Numbered from the stretch's first letter, positions 32,462 through 44,073 are shown. The stretch is 64,000 nucleotides of DNA from an uncultured Bacteroides sp. (GCA_947074205.1 CAMTOQ010000003.1:1-64000); one strand, 5' to 3'. Made by a program: numbers and translations. Notes: generated from the sequence alone by a model not told the origin.

Positions 32462-35400
32462 ATGACGATAAGGTTAAACAAAGTAACAAGAGACTTGAAT
32501 GTAGGTATCGCAACGGTAGTTGAGTTCCTGCAAAAGAAGGGAATCACTGTTGAAGCGAGTCCCAATACCAAAATTACCGAAGAACAATTTGCGATGCTGG
32601 TTAAAGAATTCAGCAGCGACAAAAACCTTAGGCTCGAATCTGATCGTTTCTTGCAGAAACGTCAGAATAAAGACCGGAACCATAAACCTGCCGGCTCTAC
32701 CGAAAGTGCTCAGACAAATGAGGAGAAGACTGAAGAGGAAGAAGTGAAGAAAACAGAGGTGATCGAAGAGACACCTCGTATTAAAGTGAAGACTGTTGGA
32801 AAAATAGACTTGGACAAAGTGGGTGCTAAAGCCACTAAGCCAGTAGAGAAACCAGCTGAGAAGCCTATTAAAAAAACGGTTGAAGCGAAACCCCAAGAAG
32901 TTTCAAAAACACCCGATACACCCGTGGTTGAAGCTGCGCCTGTAGTGGAAAAACCGGTTGTAGTAGAGCCTGTTGTGGCTCCACAACCTAAACCCGTAGA
33001 AAAGGTAGCAGAAGTGAAACCCGAACCTGTTATAGAAGCCCAACCTATGCAAGAGAGTAAAAAAGAGGAAGAAATTGTGAAGAGTGAGGCTGCTAAACCT
33101 GCCGCAGCTACTGCACCAGTAGCCCAAGATGGTGGCGCAACCGAGAAGAAAGAAGATGGAGTCTATAAGATTCCACAAGCAGAACGAGTAAATAAGATCA
33201 ATGTAATTGGTCAAATCGACTTGGCGGCTTTAAATCAGGCTACACGCCCTAAAAAGAAGTCGAAAGAAGAGAAACGTAAGGAAAGAGAAGAGAAAGATAA
33301 AATCCGCTCTGACCAACGTAAACAGATGAAGGATGCTATCATCAAAGAGATTCGTAAGGATGACCCAAATAAACCGGGTGATGCTAACTCGGATCCTAAG
33401 AAGAGACGCAATCGTATCAATAAGGAAAGAGTAGATGTAAACAATGCATCTAACTATCAGCGTCCTGCTGGCGACAGAGGACCACGCACTAATAATAACA
33501 ATCCTAACAATAATAATAATAGAGGTCCTGGACAAGGCCCAGGCCAACAAGGTCCTGGACAAGGTCAAAGACGCAACAACAATCGTCCTAACGATCGTTT
33601 CAAGAAACCTATTATTAAGCAAGAAGTAAGCGAAGAGGATGTTGCAAAACAAGTGAAAGAGACATTGGCTCGACTCACTACTAAAGGTAAAAACAAGACC
33701 TCTAAATATCGTAAAGAAAAACGCGATATGGCTTCTAACCGTATGCAAGAACTCGAATATCAAGAAATGGCAGAAAGCCGCATCTTGAAGATCACCGAGT
33801 TTGTAACTGCAAACGAGTTGGCCAACATGATGGACGTTTCTGTAAACCAAGTTATCGCTACTTGTATGAGTATTGGTATGATGGTTTCTATCAACCAACG
33901 TCTTGACGCTGAAACTATCAACCTAGTAGCCGAAGAGTTTGGTTACAAAACCGAATATGTAAGTGCTGAAGTTTCGCAAGCTATTGTTGAAGCCGAAGAC
34001 GCAGAAGAAGATCTTCGTCACCGCGCTCCTATCGTTACAGTGATGGGACACGTTGACCACGGTAAAACTTCGTTGCTCGACTACATCCGTAAGGCTAATG
34101 TAATTGCCGGTGAAGCGGGTGGTATCACTCAGCATATCGGTGCTTATCACGTGACACTAGAAGACGGTCGCGACATCACATTCCTTGATACTCCAGGTCA
34201 CGAAGCCTTTACAGCGATGCGTGCACGTGGTGCTAAGGTAACAGATATTGCTATCATCATCGTTGCTGCCGACGACAATGTGATGCCTCAAACAAAAGAG
34301 GCCATCAACCACGCAATGGCGGCTGGTGTACCTATCGTGTTTGCTATCAATAAGGTAGATAAACCTCATGCTAACCCAGAGAAGATCAAAGAAGAGCTTG
34401 CTCAAATGAACTACCTGGTAGAAGAGTGGGGTGGTAAATACCAATCACAAGATATCTCTGCTAAGAAGGGTACAGGCGTACAAGAATTGATGGAGAAAGT
34501 GCTTCTAGAAGCCGAAATGCTTGACTTGAAGGCTAACCCAGATCGTAACGCTACAGGTTCTATCATCGAATCTACTCTTGACAAAGGTCGTGGCTATGTG
34601 GCTACTGTACTTGTGTCAAACGGTACTTTGAAAGTGGGCGACATCGTATTGGCAGGTACCAGCTATGGTCGTGTTAAAGCGATGTTCAACGAGCGTAACC
34701 AACGCATCAAAGAGGCCGGTCCTGCCGAGCCAGTATTGATCCTAGGTTTGAATGGTGCTCCTGCTGCGGGTGATACATTCCACGTAGTAGAAAGCGACCA
34801 AGAAGCTCGCGAAATCACTAACAAGCGCGAACAGCTACAACGCGAACAAGGCTTACGTACACACAAGATCCTTACTCTGGACGAAGTGGGTCGTCGTATT
34901 GCTTTGGGTAACTTCCAAGAGATGAACATCATCGTGAAGGGTGACGTAGACGGTTCGGTAGAGGCATTGAGCGACTCGTTGATCAAGCTTTCTACAGAGC
35001 AAATCCAAGTGAATGTAATCCACAAAGGCGTGGGTCAAATTTCAGAATCGGATGTGTCTCTAGCTGCTGCTTCGGATGCTATCATCGTAGGCTTCAACGT
35101 GCGTCCTTCGGGTGCTGCCGAGAGATTGGCTGAACACGACGGTGTGGATATCCGTAAGTACTCTGTGATCTACGACGCTATCGAAGAGGTGAAGGCTGCT
35201 ATGGAAGGTATGTTGGCACCAGTAGTGAAAGAGGTAGTAACATCTACTATCGAAGTTCGCGAAGTGTTCAACATCACGAAAGTGGGTCTTGTTGCCGGTG
35301 CTTGGGTTAAGACTGGTAAGGTGAAACGCTCAGACAAGGCTCGTTTGATTCGCGATGGTATCGTAATCTTCACAGGCACTATCCAAGCATTGAAACGCTT

Positions 35401-35527
35401 CAAGGATGATGTGAAAGAGGTAGGTACTAACTTCGAGTGTGGTATCAGCTTAACAGGATGTAACGACATCAAGGTGGGCGATATGATCGAAACCTTCGAA
35501 GAGATTGAAGTAAAACAAACTTTGTAA
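32462..35527 (+). CDS. infB: Translation initiation factor IF-2
   Basis: The 1021-residue protein has an N-terminal IF2_N domain ([20 protein letters not shown]), a long low-complexity linker (about 70-400, rich in Pro, Val, Lys and Glu, then Asn, Gly and Gln), a second IF2_N-like segment (about 440-490), and the GTPase core with [12 protein letters not shown] near 528, DTPGHEAF and NKVDKP. Domains II-IV follow, ending with the initiator-tRNA-binding C2 domain ([20 protein letters not shown]). IF-2 places initiator tRNA on the 30S subunit. It ends the rimP operon and is followed by a strong terminator. Confidence 0.97.
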   Translation: MTIRLNKVTRDLNVGIATVVEFLQKKGITVEASPNTKITEEQFAMLVKEFSSDKNLRLESDRFLQKRQNKDRNHKPAGSTESAQTNEEKTEEEEVKKTEVIEETPRIKVKTVGKIDLDKVGAKATKPVEKPAEKPIKKTVEAKPQEVSKTPDTPVVEAAPVVEKPVVVEPVVAPQPKPVEKVAEVKPEPVIEAQPMQESKKEEEIVKSEAAKPAAATAPVAQDGGATEKKEDGVYKIPQAERVNKINVIGQIDLAALNQATRPKKKSKEEKRKEREEKDKIRSDQRKQMKDAIIKEIRKDDPNKPGDANSDPKKRRNRINKERVDVNNASNYQRPAGDRGPRTNNNNPNNNNNRGPGQGPGQQGPGQGQRRNNNRPNDRFKKPIIKQEVSEEDVAKQVKETLARLTTKGKNKTSKYRKEKRDMASNRMQELEYQEMAESRILKITEFVTANELANMMDVSVNQVIATCMSIGMMVSINQRLDAETINLVAEEFGYKTEYVSAEVSQAIVEAEDAEEDLRHRAPIVTVMGHVDHGKTSLLDYIRKANVIAGEAGGITQHIGAYHVTLEDGRDITFLDTPGHEAFTAMRARGAKVTDIAIIIVAADDNVMPQTKEAINHAMAAGVPIVFAINKVDKPHANPEKIKEELAQMNYLVEEWGGKYQSQDISAKKGTGVQELMEKVLLEAEMLDLKANPDRNATGSIIESTLDKGRGYVATVLVSNGTLKVGDIVLAGTSYGRVKAMFNERNQRIKEAGPAEPVLILGLNGAPAAGDTFHVVESDQEAREITNKREQLQREQGLRTHKILTLDEVGRRIALGNFQEMNIIVKGDVDGSVEALSDSLIKLSTEQIQVNVIHKGVGQISESDVSLAAASDAIIVGFNVRPSGAAERLAEHDGVDIRKYSVIYDAIEEVKAAMEGMLAPVVKEVVTSTIEVREVFNITKVGLVAGAWVKTGKVKRSDKARLIRDGIVIFTGTIQALKRFKDDVKEVGTNFECGISLTGCNDIKVGDMIETFEEIEVKQTL

Positions 35528-35547
35528 GAAGTCTCTCAAACATATAT

Positions 35548-35597
35548 AAGGTGGTAAAGTGGTTTTGTTGAAAAACTCCACCTTACCACCTTTTTTT
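35548..35597 (+). terminator. Terminator after infB
   Basis: Arms at 35548-35562 and 35578-35592 pair over 15 bp with one G-T, followed by TTTTTTTG. It separates infB from cvpA and the SUF genes; the open frame upstream of the cvpA start overlaps it. Confidence 0.85.
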
Positions 35598-35612
35598 GTT
35601 TACTATATATAT

Positions 35613-36122
35613 ATGACTACACTCGACATTATACTACTAGTATTTGTGGGCATCGGCTTTGTGCTGGGGTTCACCAAAGGATTTATCCGTCAGCTCACAT
35701 CCATTCTAGGATTGGTTGTCGGCCTGATAGCTGCGAAGATGTTATATGCCTCTTTGGCAGAAAAGATATGTCCCATTGTCACCGAATCGATGACAGTGGC
35801 ACAAGTTATATCCTTTCTAGGCATATGGATTATAGTTCCTTTGCTGTTTAGTTTAGTCGCGTACTTGTTGACCAAAGCTTTCGAGGCAGTATCATTGGGT
35901 TTCTTAAATAGATTGCTAGGCGCAATCTTTGGAATGGCAAAGTTTTTGCTGCTTGCTATGTTGATAATTGCAATGATTGACTATCTCGACCCAGAAGACA
36001 AGTTAATAGTACGAAAGACGAAGGAATCGTCTAAACTATATGGTGCCGTTCAACGTTTGAATGAGTACCTATTTCCTGTTGCCGCCAAAGCAACGCAAAA
36101 TATTTATAATCAGATTCAATAA
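35613..36122 (+). CDS. CvpA family membrane protein
   Basis: From the ATG at 35613 the protein has 169 residues with four predicted membrane helices (for example [20 protein letters not shown] and [20 protein letters not shown]) and an amphipathic C-terminus, matching the CvpA/colicin V production family. The family affects envelope integrity; its mechanism is not settled. The longer frame to 35559 is rejected because it includes the infB terminator. Its stop lies 4 bp before the sufB start, so it probably heads the SUF transcript, although a direct role in Fe-S assembly is not implied. Confidence 0.88.
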   Translation: MTTLDIILLVFVGIGFVLGFTKGFIRQLTSILGLVVGLIAAKMLYASLAEKICPIVTESMTVAQVISFLGIWIIVPLLFSLVAYLLTKAFEAVSLGFLNRLLGAIFGMAKFLLLAMLIIAMIDYLDPEDKLIVRKTKESSKLYGAVQRLNEYLFPVAAKATQNIYNQIQ

Positions 36123-36126
36123 TGAA

Positions 36127-37584
36127 ATGATGCAACAAGAAGAACCCAATAAATATGTAAAAGAACTCGCCGAGGAGAAATACAAATATGGTTTCACCAC
36201 GGACGTTCATACGGATGTTATTCCGGTGGGCTTGAATGAGGATGTTGTTCGTCTGATTTCTGCAAAAAAAGAAGAGCCCGAATGGTTGCTAGAGTTCCGT
36301 CTGAAGGCTTTCCGCCATTGGCAAACAATGGAGATGCCTACTTGGGCTCATTTGCGTATTCCCGAAATCGACTACCAAGGCATTTCTTACTATGCCGACC
36401 CTACTAAAAAGAAGGAAGGCCCTCAAAGTATGGACGAGGTAGACCCTGAACTGATAAAGACCTTCAATAAGCTTGGTATACCATTGGAAGAACAGATGGC
36501 GCTAAGCGGTATTGCTGTCGATGCGGTGATGGACTCGGTATCGGTAAAAACTACTTTTAAAGAAACATTGATGGAGAAGGGAATCATCTTCTGCTCGTTT
36601 AGCGAGGCAGTGAAAGAGCATCCCGACTTGATTAAGAAGTATATGGGCTCGGTGGTGAACTACCGCGACAACTATTTCGCTACGCTCAACTCGGCTGTCT
36701 TCTCCGATGGTTCATTTGTATATATCCCAAAGGGTGTACGTTGCCCTATGGAGCTATCGACCTACTTCCGTATCAACGCGAAGAACACAGGTCAGTTCGA
36801 ACGTACTCTGATTGTGGCCGATGATGATTCGTATGTATCGTACCTTGAAGGCTGTACTGCCCCAATGCGCGACGAGAATCAGCTTCATGCTGCTATTGTA
36901 GAGATCATTGTTCACGACCGTGCAGAAGTGAAATACTCAACCGTGCAAAACTGGTATCCTGGTGATGCTGAAGGAAAGGGTGGGGTATACAACTTCGTAA
37001 CGAAGCGTGGTAACTGTCTTGGTGTGGATAGTAAGTTGTCTTGGACGCAAGTAGAGACCGGATCGGCTATCACATGGAAATATCCATCGTGTATATTGAC
37101 CGGCGACAACTCTACTGCTGAGTTCTACTCGGTGGCTGTGACCAACAACTACCAACAAGCTGATACAGGTACTAAGATGATTCACATCGGTAAGAATACG
37201 CGTAGTACAATTGTAAGTAAAGGTATCTCTGCAGGTAAGAGCGAAAACTCTTATCGTGGTCTGGTTCGTGTGGCTCCTAAAGCCGAGAATGCACGTAACT
37301 ACAGCCAATGCGACTCGTTGCTGCTAGGCAACCAATGTGGTGCGCATACCTTCCCTTATATGGATATTCGCAACGAAACAGCCGTGGTAGAGCATGAGGC
37401 TACTACCAGCAAGATCAGCGAAGATCAGATATTCTACTGCAACCAACGTGGTATCCCTACCGAAGATGCTATCGGCTTGATCGTAAACGGTTATGCCAAG
37501 GAGGTGTTGAACAAGCTGCCTATGGAGTTTGCTGTCGAAGCGCAAAAGCTTCTGGCTATCTCGCTCGAAGGTAGCGTAGGTTAA
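36127..37584 (+). CDS. sufB: Fe-S cluster assembly scaffold SufB
   Basis: The 485-residue protein has the SufB pattern throughout: [67 protein letters not shown], and a beta-helical core ending [20 protein letters not shown]. It forms the SufBC2D complex on which clusters are built. Start is set at 36127 ([11 protein letters not shown]); the frame extends back to 36061 inside cvpA, but homology begins near [12 protein letters not shown]. sufC, sufD and sufS follow on the same strand. Confidence 0.96.
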   Translation: MMQQEEPNKYVKELAEEKYKYGFTTDVHTDVIPVGLNEDVVRLISAKKEEPEWLLEFRLKAFRHWQTMEMPTWAHLRIPEIDYQGISYYADPTKKKEGPQSMDEVDPELIKTFNKLGIPLEEQMALSGIAVDAVMDSVSVKTTFKETLMEKGIIFCSFSEAVKEHPDLIKKYMGSVVNYRDNYFATLNSAVFSDGSFVYIPKGVRCPMELSTYFRINAKNTGQFERTLIVADDDSYVSYLEGCTAPMRDENQLHAAIVEIIVHDRAEVKYSTVQNWYPGDAEGKGGVYNFVTKRGNCLGVDSKLSWTQVETGSAITWKYPSCILTGDNSTAEFYSVAVTNNYQQADTGTKMIHIGKNTRSTIVSKGISAGKSENSYRGLVRVAPKAENARNYSQCDSLLLGNQCGAHTFPYMDIRNETAVVEHEATTSKISEDQIFYCNQRGIPTEDAIGLIVNGYAKEVLNKLPMEFAVEAQKLLAISLEGSVG

Positions 37585-37612
37585 TTTAAACAAGTAAAAA
37601 GAAAAGATCATT

Positions 37613-38380
37613 ATGGATATGAAACCATTAATAGAGATAAAAGACCTCCACGCCAATATCAATGGCAAAGAGATATTGAAGGGCATCAACCTGACTATCA
37701 TGCCCGGTGAAGTACATGCAATCATGGGACCTAACGGATCGGGTAAAAGTACGCTTTCGTCTGTGTTGGTAGGTAACCCTGCTTTCGAAGTAACCAAGGG
37801 TAGCGTTACTTTTGGCGACAAAGACTTGATGGCTCTTTCTCCTGAAGATCGTAGCCACGAAGGGTTGTTTCTTAGCTTCCAATATCCTGTGGAGATTCCG
37901 GGGGTAAGCATGGTGAACTTTATGCGTGCGGCTGTAAACGAGCAACGCAAATACAAAGGTCTTCCTGCCCTTACTGCTAGCGAATTCTTGAAGCTGATGC
38001 GCGAGAAACGTGCAGTGGTAGAGCTGGACAATAAGCTAGCCAACCGTTCGGTGAACGAAGGCTTCTCGGGTGGCGAGAAGAAGCGCAACGAGATCTTTCA
38101 AATGGCTATGCTTGAACCTAAGTTGAGCATTCTCGACGAGACAGACTCTGGCTTGGATATCGACGCTCTACGCATCGTAGCCGAAGGAGTGAACAAGTTG
38201 AAAACTCCTGAGAATAGCTGCATCGTTATCACGCACTACCAACGTCTACTGGATTATATCAAACCTGATATCGTGCACGTGCTTTACAAAGGCCGCATCG
38301 TAAAGACTGCTGGTCCTGAATTGGCGCTCGAACTCGAAGAAAAAGGTTACGACTGGATTAAGAAAGAATTGGGAGAGTAA
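37613..38380 (+). CDS. sufC: Fe-S assembly ATPase SufC
   Basis: The 255-residue ABC ATPase has Walker A GPNGSGKST near 38-46, the Q-loop LSFQYPVEIPGV, a degenerate signature SGGEKKRNEIFQMA, Walker B LSILDETDSGLD, and ITHYQR as H-loop. These Suf-specific variants (EKKRNE and DETDSGLD) identify it as SufC rather than a transporter subunit. It powers rearrangement of the SufBD scaffold. Spacing is 28 bp from sufB and 3 bp to sufD. Confidence 0.97.
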   Translation: MDMKPLIEIKDLHANINGKEILKGINLTIMPGEVHAIMGPNGSGKSTLSSVLVGNPAFEVTKGSVTFGDKDLMALSPEDRSHEGLFLSFQYPVEIPGVSMVNFMRAAVNEQRKYKGLPALTASEFLKLMREKRAVVELDNKLANRSVNEGFSGGEKKRNEIFQMAMLEPKLSILDETDSGLDIDALRIVAEGVNKLKTPENSCIVITHYQRLLDYIKPDIVHVLYKGRIVKTAGPELALELEEKGYDWIKKELGE

Positions 38381-38383
38381 CGT

Positions 38384-39727
38384 ATGGGTGCAGAACAACA
38401 ATATATAGACCTCTTCTTGCAGTGCCAGCCGCTCCTCGACAAGCACAGTGCAGGGGCGCTGAACACTCAGCGTGAGGCCGCTTTTGCGCACTTTAGGGAG
38501 CAAGGCTTCCCTACGCGCAGTAAGGAGGAGTATAAGTACACAGACGTTAGCGAATACTTCGCTCCCGACTATGGACTTAACTTGAACCGTTTGGACATCC
38601 CTGTCAATCCATATGAAGTATTCAAGTGTGATGTGCCCAATATGAGTACCTCGCTCTACTTCGTGCTCAATGATATGTTCTACAATAAAGAACTTCCTCA
38701 TGTGCCACTGCCCGAGGGTGTTATTCTTTGCAGCTTGAAAGAGGCAGCAGAGAAGTACCCACAGTTGGTAGAGAAGCATTACGGTAAGCTAGCCGATACA
38801 TCTAAGGACGGTGTTACTGCTTTCAATACAGCTTTTGTACAAGATGGTTTGTTCCTTTATATCCCTAAACGTGTGGTGGTGGATAAGCCTATACAGCTTG
38901 TCAACATCTTGCGTAGCGATGTCAACTTCATGGTAAATCGCCGTGTGTTGATTGTTCTAGAAGAGAGTGCACAAGCTAAGCTATTGGTTTGCGATCATGC
39001 TATGGACGAGGTGAACTTCTTGGCTACTCAAGTCATCGAGGTTTTTGTAGGCGACAATGCAGTGTTCGATCTTTACGAACTAGAAGAGACGCACAACGAC
39101 ACTATCCGTCTAAGCAATCTCTACGTGAATCAAGGGGCCAACAGTAACGTGCTATTGAACGGTATGACGCTGCACAACGGTAAGACACGTAACACCACTA
39201 AGGTGACGCTTGCCGGCGAAGGGGCAGAGATACACCTCAACGGTATGGCTATTGCCGACCGCCAGCAACACGTGGACAACAATACTACAATAGACCATAC
39301 GATGCCTCGTTGCAACAGCTATGAGCTATTCAAGTATGTACTCGATGAAGAAGCTGTAGGTGCATTTGCCGGTTCTGTATTGGTACAACCAGGTGCACAA
39401 CATACCTCTTCTCAACAGACCAACCGCAACTTGTGTGTCACTCGTAAGGCGCGTATGTATACGCAGCCACAGCTAGAGATCTATGCTGACGATGTGAAAT
39501 GTTCGCATGGTGCTACTGTGGGACAGCTCGACGAGAAGGCTTTGTTCTACATGCGTGCTCGCGGTATCGCCGAAAAAGAAGCTCGCCTGTTGCTGATGTT
39601 TGCTTTCGTCAACGAGGTGATTGATACTATCCGCCTTGATGCTTTGAAAGATCGTCTGCACATGTTGATCGAGAAACGCTTTCGTGGCGAATTGAATCGT
39701 TGCCAAGGATGTGCCATCTGTAAATAA
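38384..39727 (+). CDS. sufD: Fe-S assembly protein SufD
   Basis: The 447-residue protein shares the SufB/D beta-helix core: HLNGMAIADRQQHVDNNTTI, DHTMPRCNSYELFKYVLDEE, GSVLVQPGAQHTSSQQTNRN, and DDVKCSHGATVGQLDEKALF. It pairs with SufB to form the scaffold. The C-terminus ends in a Cys cluster (RCQGCAICK), which I do not know from classical SufD and could bind metal or serve as an extra persulfide site. It lies 3 bp after sufC and 8 bp before sufS. Confidence 0.95.
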   Translation: MGAEQQYIDLFLQCQPLLDKHSAGALNTQREAAFAHFREQGFPTRSKEEYKYTDVSEYFAPDYGLNLNRLDIPVNPYEVFKCDVPNMSTSLYFVLNDMFYNKELPHVPLPEGVILCSLKEAAEKYPQLVEKHYGKLADTSKDGVTAFNTAFVQDGLFLYIPKRVVVDKPIQLVNILRSDVNFMVNRRVLIVLEESAQAKLLVCDHAMDEVNFLATQVIEVFVGDNAVFDLYELEETHNDTIRLSNLYVNQGANSNVLLNGMTLHNGKTRNTTKVTLAGEGAEIHLNGMAIADRQQHVDNNTTIDHTMPRCNSYELFKYVLDEEAVGAFAGSVLVQPGAQHTSSQQTNRNLCVTRKARMYTQPQLEIYADDVKCSHGATVGQLDEKALFYMRARGIAEKEARLLLMFAFVNEVIDTIRLDALKDRLHMLIEKRFRGELNRCQGCAICK

Positions 39728-39735
39728 TAAGAGTT

Positions 39736-40947
39736 ATGGATATACATAAAATACGCGAAGACTTTCCGATACTAGCACGCGAAGTGTATGGCAAACCATT
39801 GGTCTACCTAGACAATGGCGCTACTACACAGAAGCCACGTATCGTTATCGACTCTATCGTGGACGAGTATTACTCGGTGAATGCTAACGTACATCGTGGC
39901 GTGCACTACCTTTCGCAAAAAGCCACTGAGCTACACGAGGGTTCGCGCGAGACGATGCGTCGCTTTATCAATGCGAAGAGCACCAACGAGATTATCTTTA
40001 CCCGCGGTACTACCGAGAGCTTGAATCTTGTGGTATCGAGCTTTGGCGAAGCCTTTATGAACGAAGGCGACGAGGTGATTATCTCGGTGATGGAGCACCA
40101 CAGCAACATCGTGCCTTGGCAACTGCTCGAAGCTCGCAAGGGAATCAAGATCAAGGTGGTTCCCATGAACGATAAGGGCGAATTGCTACTCGAGGAGTAC
40201 GAGAAACTCTTCACAGAGCGTACCAAGATTGTCAGCATCATGCAGGTGTCTAACGTGCTGGGTACAGTCAATCCTATTAAGGAGATGATTGCTACTGCGC
40301 ACAAGCACGGCGTACCTTTCATGGTAGATGCGGCTCAGTCTATCCCTCATATGAAGGTAGATGTGCAAGATTTGGATGCCGACTTCCTTGTCTTCTCGGG
40401 TCATAAAGTATATGCGCCTACCGGTGTGGGTGTGCTTTATGGTAAAGAGGAGTGGCTAGACAAGCTTCCTCCCTACCAAGGTGGTGGAGAGATGATCAAG
40501 CATGTATCTTTCGAGAAGACGACCTTCAACGAGCTACCGTTTAAGTTCGAAGCAGGTACACCCGATTATATCGGTACCACCGGATTTGCAACGGCGCTTG
40601 ACTACGTGATGGGATTAGGTATCGAGAATATCGCTGCCCACGAGCACATGCTCACCGAATACGCTACCAAGCGTCTGAAAGAGATTCCGGGCATTCGTAT
40701 CTTTGGCGAAGCAGCGCACAAAAGCAGCGTAGTATCGTTCCTATTGGGCGATATTCATCACTTCGACCTTGGTACTTTGCTCGACCGTCTAGGTATCGCT
40801 ACACGTACGGGACACCACTGTGCACAGCCGCTAATGCAGCGTCTAGGCATTGAGGGAACTATTCGTGCCTCGTTTGCGGTGTACAACACCAAAGAGGAAG
40901 TAGATGCTTTGGTTGATGGTATAATCAGGGTGAGTAAAATGTTTTAA
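39736..40947 (+). CDS. sufS: Cysteine desulfurase SufS
   Basis: The 403-residue class V aminotransferase has the PLP lysine in FSGHKVYAPTGVGVLYG (near 225), HHSNIVPWQ, and the group II active Cys in RTGHHCAQPLMQR (near 361). It removes sulfur from cysteine to feed the SufBCD scaffold. No sufE/sufU-type partner is next to it in this window. It ends the SUF unit, and a terminator follows 25 bp after the stop. Confidence 0.96.
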   Translation: MDIHKIREDFPILAREVYGKPLVYLDNGATTQKPRIVIDSIVDEYYSVNANVHRGVHYLSQKATELHEGSRETMRRFINAKSTNEIIFTRGTTESLNLVVSSFGEAFMNEGDEVIISVMEHHSNIVPWQLLEARKGIKIKVVPMNDKGELLLEEYEKLFTERTKIVSIMQVSNVLGTVNPIKEMIATAHKHGVPFMVDAAQSIPHMKVDVQDLDADFLVFSGHKVYAPTGVGVLYGKEEWLDKLPPYQGGGEMIKHVSFEKTTFNELPFKFEAGTPDYIGTTGFATALDYVMGLGIENIAAHEHMLTEYATKRLKEIPGIRIFGEAAHKSSVVSFLLGDIHHFDLGTLLDRLGIATRTGHHCAQPLMQRLGIEGTIRASFAVYNTKEEVDALVDGIIRVSKMF

Positions 40948-40971
40948 TACAGTATTACTGTAATAGATATG

Positions 40972-41010
40972 CGGTGTAGTTCTTTTACTAGAGCTACACC
41001 GTTTTGTTTT
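40972..41010 (+). terminator. Terminator of the SUF operon
   Basis: Arms at 40972-40983 and 40990-41001 pair over 12 bp with one wobble, followed by TTTTGTTTT. Confidence 0.8.
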
Positions 41011-41193
41011 GGGGTAGAAGTTAGAATACCTGCTTCTCCTTTTGTATTGTGTATAATCCGTTACGTAAAATTCGTAATGGCACATTTGGCTTTCTTTTTA
41101 GCTAACAAACGCTAAAAATACTTTCTTCTTCTCTTGCTTTTCTCCCTTCAAACCTCTAATTTTAAGGTTGTTAATCCTTAATGCTCTATACAT

Positions 41194-43398
41194 ATGGAAA
41201 ATAGTCTTTTCTGGATAGTGCCGATTGCTTCTGTATTGGCACTCTGCTTTGCTTGGTATTTTCATAAACAGTTGATGAAGGAGAGTGAGGGAACCCCTCA
41301 GATGATTAAGATTGCCGAATCCGTGCGGCGTGGGGCGATGTCCTATCTGCGTCAGCAATACAAGATTGTGGGGTGGGTGTTCTTCGGACTAGTTATACTC
41401 TTCTCCTTGATGGCCTATGTGTTCGAAGTGCAAAACGAATGGGTACCAATTGCCTTCCTTACGGGTGGATTCTTCTCGGGACTTTCGGGGTTCTTGGGTA
41501 TGAAGACTGCCACCTATGCCTCGGCTAGAACGGCCAATGCGGCGCGCAACTCGCTCAACTCCGGCTTGCGTGTAGCGTTCCGAAGTGGGGCAGTGATGGG
41601 ACTGGTTGTTGTAGGCTTGGGACTATTCGATATCTCCTTCTGGTACCTGTTGCTCAACTGGGTGATACCTGCCGACTTGATAACCCCTACGCATAAACTC
41701 TGTTTGATTACTACTACCATGCTTACCTTTGGGATGGGAGCTTCTACGCAAGCGCTCTTTGCCCGTGTGGGTGGTGGTATCTATACCAAGGCGGCCGATG
41801 TGGGTGCCGACCTAGTAGGTAAGGTAGAAGCGGGCATTCCCGAAGACGATCCACGCAACCCTGCAACCATTGCCGACAATGTGGGGGACAATGTGGGTGA
41901 TGTGGCCGGTATGGGTGCCGACCTCTACGAATCTTATTGTGGCTCCATACTCGCTACCGCTGCGCTGGGTGCTGCGGCATTTATCCATTCGGGCGACACT
42001 GTGATGCAGTTTCGTGCAGTTATCGCTCCGATGTTGATTGCGGCTGTGGGCATCCTCTTATCTATTATCGGTATCTTCTCGGTGCGTACACGCGAGGATG
42101 CTAAGATGAAAGATCTGCTACGTGCACTATCGTTTGGGACTAACCTCAGCTCTGTGCTTATCGTGGGTGCATCATTCCTTATCTTATGGCTGTTGCAAAT
42201 AGAGAATTGGGCCTACATTGGCTGTGCGGTAGTGGTAGGACTTATCGTGGGCGTCGTTATCGGACGATCTACGGAGTACTATACTTCTCAGTCTTATCGA
42301 CCTACACAACTCCTTAGCGAGAGCGGCAAGACGGGCCCTGCCACGGTGATTATCTCGGGCATCGGACTAGGCATGCTATCGACTGCTATCCCTGTGATTG
42401 CGGTGGTGGTGGGCATCATCCTGTCGTTCTTATTTGCATCGGGCTTCTCGTTCGACAATGTGGGTATGGGACTTTACGGTATCGGTATTGCTGCTGTGGG
42501 GATGCTCTCTACGCTGGGTATCACGCTGGCTACTGATGCCTATGGCCCAATTGCCGACAATGCAGGGGGTAATGCGGAGATGGCCGGACTAGGTCCCGAG
42601 GTGCGCAAGCGTACTGATGCGCTCGACTCACTAGGCAACACTACTGCAGCTACAGGTAAAGGCTTTGCTATTGGCTCGGCTGCCCTTACGGGCTTGGCAC
42701 TATTGGCTTCCTATATTGAAGAGATCCGTATCGGGTTGACTCGACTGGAGATCACCGAACTGATCATGCCCAATGGGGTAGTGGTCGCCACTTCGCAAGC
42801 TACCTTTGTAGACTTCATGAACTTCTATGACGTCACGCTGATGAACCCCAAAGTGCTTTCGGGTATCTTCCTTGGGTCGATGATGGCCTTCTTGTTCTGC
42901 GGACTCACAATGAATGCCGTTGGTCGTGCAGCTGGACATATGGTAGACGAGGTGAGACGCCAGTTTAGAGAGATTAAAGGTATTCTTACGGGCGAGGCCG
43001 AACCCGACTATGCACGTTGTGTGGAGATCTCTACCAAAGGTGCGCAGCGCGAGATGGTGGTGCCATCGCTTATTGCTATTGCTGCTCCCATAGTGGTGGG
43101 GTTGATATTTGGTGTGCCCGGTGTAGTGGGCTTGCTGATTGGCGGATTGAGTAGCGGTTTCGTACTCGCCATCTTTATGGCCAATGCCGGTGGTGCGTGG
43201 GACAATGCCAAGAAGTATGTCGAAGAGGGTAACTTTGGCGGTAAGGGTAGCGAAGTGCACAAGGCCACTGTGGTGGGCGACACCGTGGGCGACCCCTTCA
43301 AAGATACATCCGGACCAAGTTTGAACATCCTTATCAAGTTGATGAGTATGGTGGCCATCGTGATGGCAGGGCTCACTGTGGCTTGGAGTCTTATCTAG
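41194..43398 (+). CDS. hppA: Membrane-bound ion-pumping pyrophosphatase
   Basis: The 734-residue protein has many membrane helices (about 16) and the catalytic signature [20 protein letters not shown], plus [20 protein letters not shown], and a C-terminal [18 protein letters not shown]. It hydrolyses pyrophosphate to pump H+ and/or Na+ across the inner membrane. The segment [20 protein letters not shown] has Ala at the position that carries Lys in K+-independent enzymes, so a K+-dependent, Na+- or Na+/H+-pumping type is expected. It is monocistronic, with a 246-bp upstream gap that shows no clear promoter box. Confidence 0.95.
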   Translation: MENSLFWIVPIASVLALCFAWYFHKQLMKESEGTPQMIKIAESVRRGAMSYLRQQYKIVGWVFFGLVILFSLMAYVFEVQNEWVPIAFLTGGFFSGLSGFLGMKTATYASARTANAARNSLNSGLRVAFRSGAVMGLVVVGLGLFDISFWYLLLNWVIPADLITPTHKLCLITTTMLTFGMGASTQALFARVGGGIYTKAADVGADLVGKVEAGIPEDDPRNPATIADNVGDNVGDVAGMGADLYESYCGSILATAALGAAAFIHSGDTVMQFRAVIAPMLIAAVGILLSIIGIFSVRTREDAKMKDLLRALSFGTNLSSVLIVGASFLILWLLQIENWAYIGCAVVVGLIVGVVIGRSTEYYTSQSYRPTQLLSESGKTGPATVIISGIGLGMLSTAIPVIAVVVGIILSFLFASGFSFDNVGMGLYGIGIAAVGMLSTLGITLATDAYGPIADNAGGNAEMAGLGPEVRKRTDALDSLGNTTAATGKGFAIGSAALTGLALLASYIEEIRIGLTRLEITELIMPNGVVVATSQATFVDFMNFYDVTLMNPKVLSGIFLGSMMAFLFCGLTMNAVGRAAGHMVDEVRRQFREIKGILTGEAEPDYARCVEISTKGAQREMVVPSLIAIAAPIVVGLIFGVPGVVGLLIGGLSSGFVLAIFMANAGGAWDNAKKYVEEGNFGGKGSEVHKATVVGDTVGDPFKDTSGPSLNILIKLMSMVAIVMAGLTVAWSLI

Positions 43399-43448
43399 TT
43401 TGGCCCTACTTCGTTCAGCTTTAAATCGAATAACATAAAAAGATTGAT

Positions 43449-43874
43449 ATGATACAGAAAGATTATTTAGTAAGGCAAGCTGAACAGCTCGGGCTAGTTC
43501 TAGGCATAATTCTGTCTAAGTTGTTAGGCCTGAAAAATATGCAGAAGGGTGGTATTGAAATAGGTACAGTTAACCAACTTTTCAATGAACAGTTGGACTT
43601 TGATATTGATAGCTTGCTCAAAATCTCCGACGAAAGCTTGGTGTCCATACTAAAGAACGAGAAAGGGTTGGATGATAATGGCTTAGATACATTAGCAGAT
43701 ATCCTCTATACGGTAGCAGGCGAATCGAGCTCTAGCGTAAAAGCTCAATTGTATAAGAAGAGTTTGATTATCTATCAGGAACTCAGTAATTCGGATAAAA
43801 CGACCTACTCCTACCTTAGAGAGATAAGGATAAACGATCTGAGGAATCTATTGTGCTCCATCAGTGAGAAGTAA
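43449..43874 (+). CDS. Small helical protein, possibly DUF6483-like
   Basis: The 141-residue protein starts MIQKDYLVRQAEQLGLVLGI and has LSKLLGLKNMQKGG, SLLKISDESLVSILKNEKGL, and a C-terminal half with helical repeats (LADILYTVAGESS, LIIYQELSNSDKT). The opening (DYLxRQ..QLG..LG.IL.KLLGL) recalls DUF6483-type proteins; the match is tentative. It is soluble and acidic, with no signal. It follows hppA by 50 bp and is ended by a strong terminator. Confidence 0.65.
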   Translation: MIQKDYLVRQAEQLGLVLGIILSKLLGLKNMQKGGIEIGTVNQLFNEQLDFDIDSLLKISDESLVSILKNEKGLDDNGLDTLADILYTVAGESSSSVKAQLYKKSLIIYQELSNSDKTTYSYLREIRINDLRNLLCSISEK

Positions 43875-43907
43875 AAGATAGTATTAGCAGATTCGTTTAA
43901 AACAGAT

Positions 43908-43957
43908 AACTAGAAAGCCGATGCAAGACCATTGCATCGGCTTTCTAGTTATTTTTA
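43908..43957 (+). terminator. Terminator with repeated stem-loop core (upstream copy)
   Basis: Arms at 43908-43926 and 43932-43950 pair perfectly over 19 bp around a GACCA loop, followed by ATTTTTAT. The inner 33 nt (43913-43945) recur, with two changes, at 45697-45728. Confidence 0.85.
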
Positions 43958-44073
43958 TCTCTCTATTCCAACTGATTACAAAATAATCAGAAAAAACTTC
44001 TACTTTCGCTGTAGTATATCAACACTTTCTGCATCTAATGGGACAAAAGTTCTCATGATTTAAACATTGCGCA

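Noticed and set aside
33230-33898. Long antisense frame of 222 residues within infB
   Set aside because: It is the complement of a low-complexity coding stretch; the Ser/Ile/Arg-rich product has no credible fold and infB is certain.
42700-43260. Antisense frame of 186 residues within hppA
   Set aside because: His/Thr/Gln-rich shadow of a conserved membrane protein gene; no promoter or homology.
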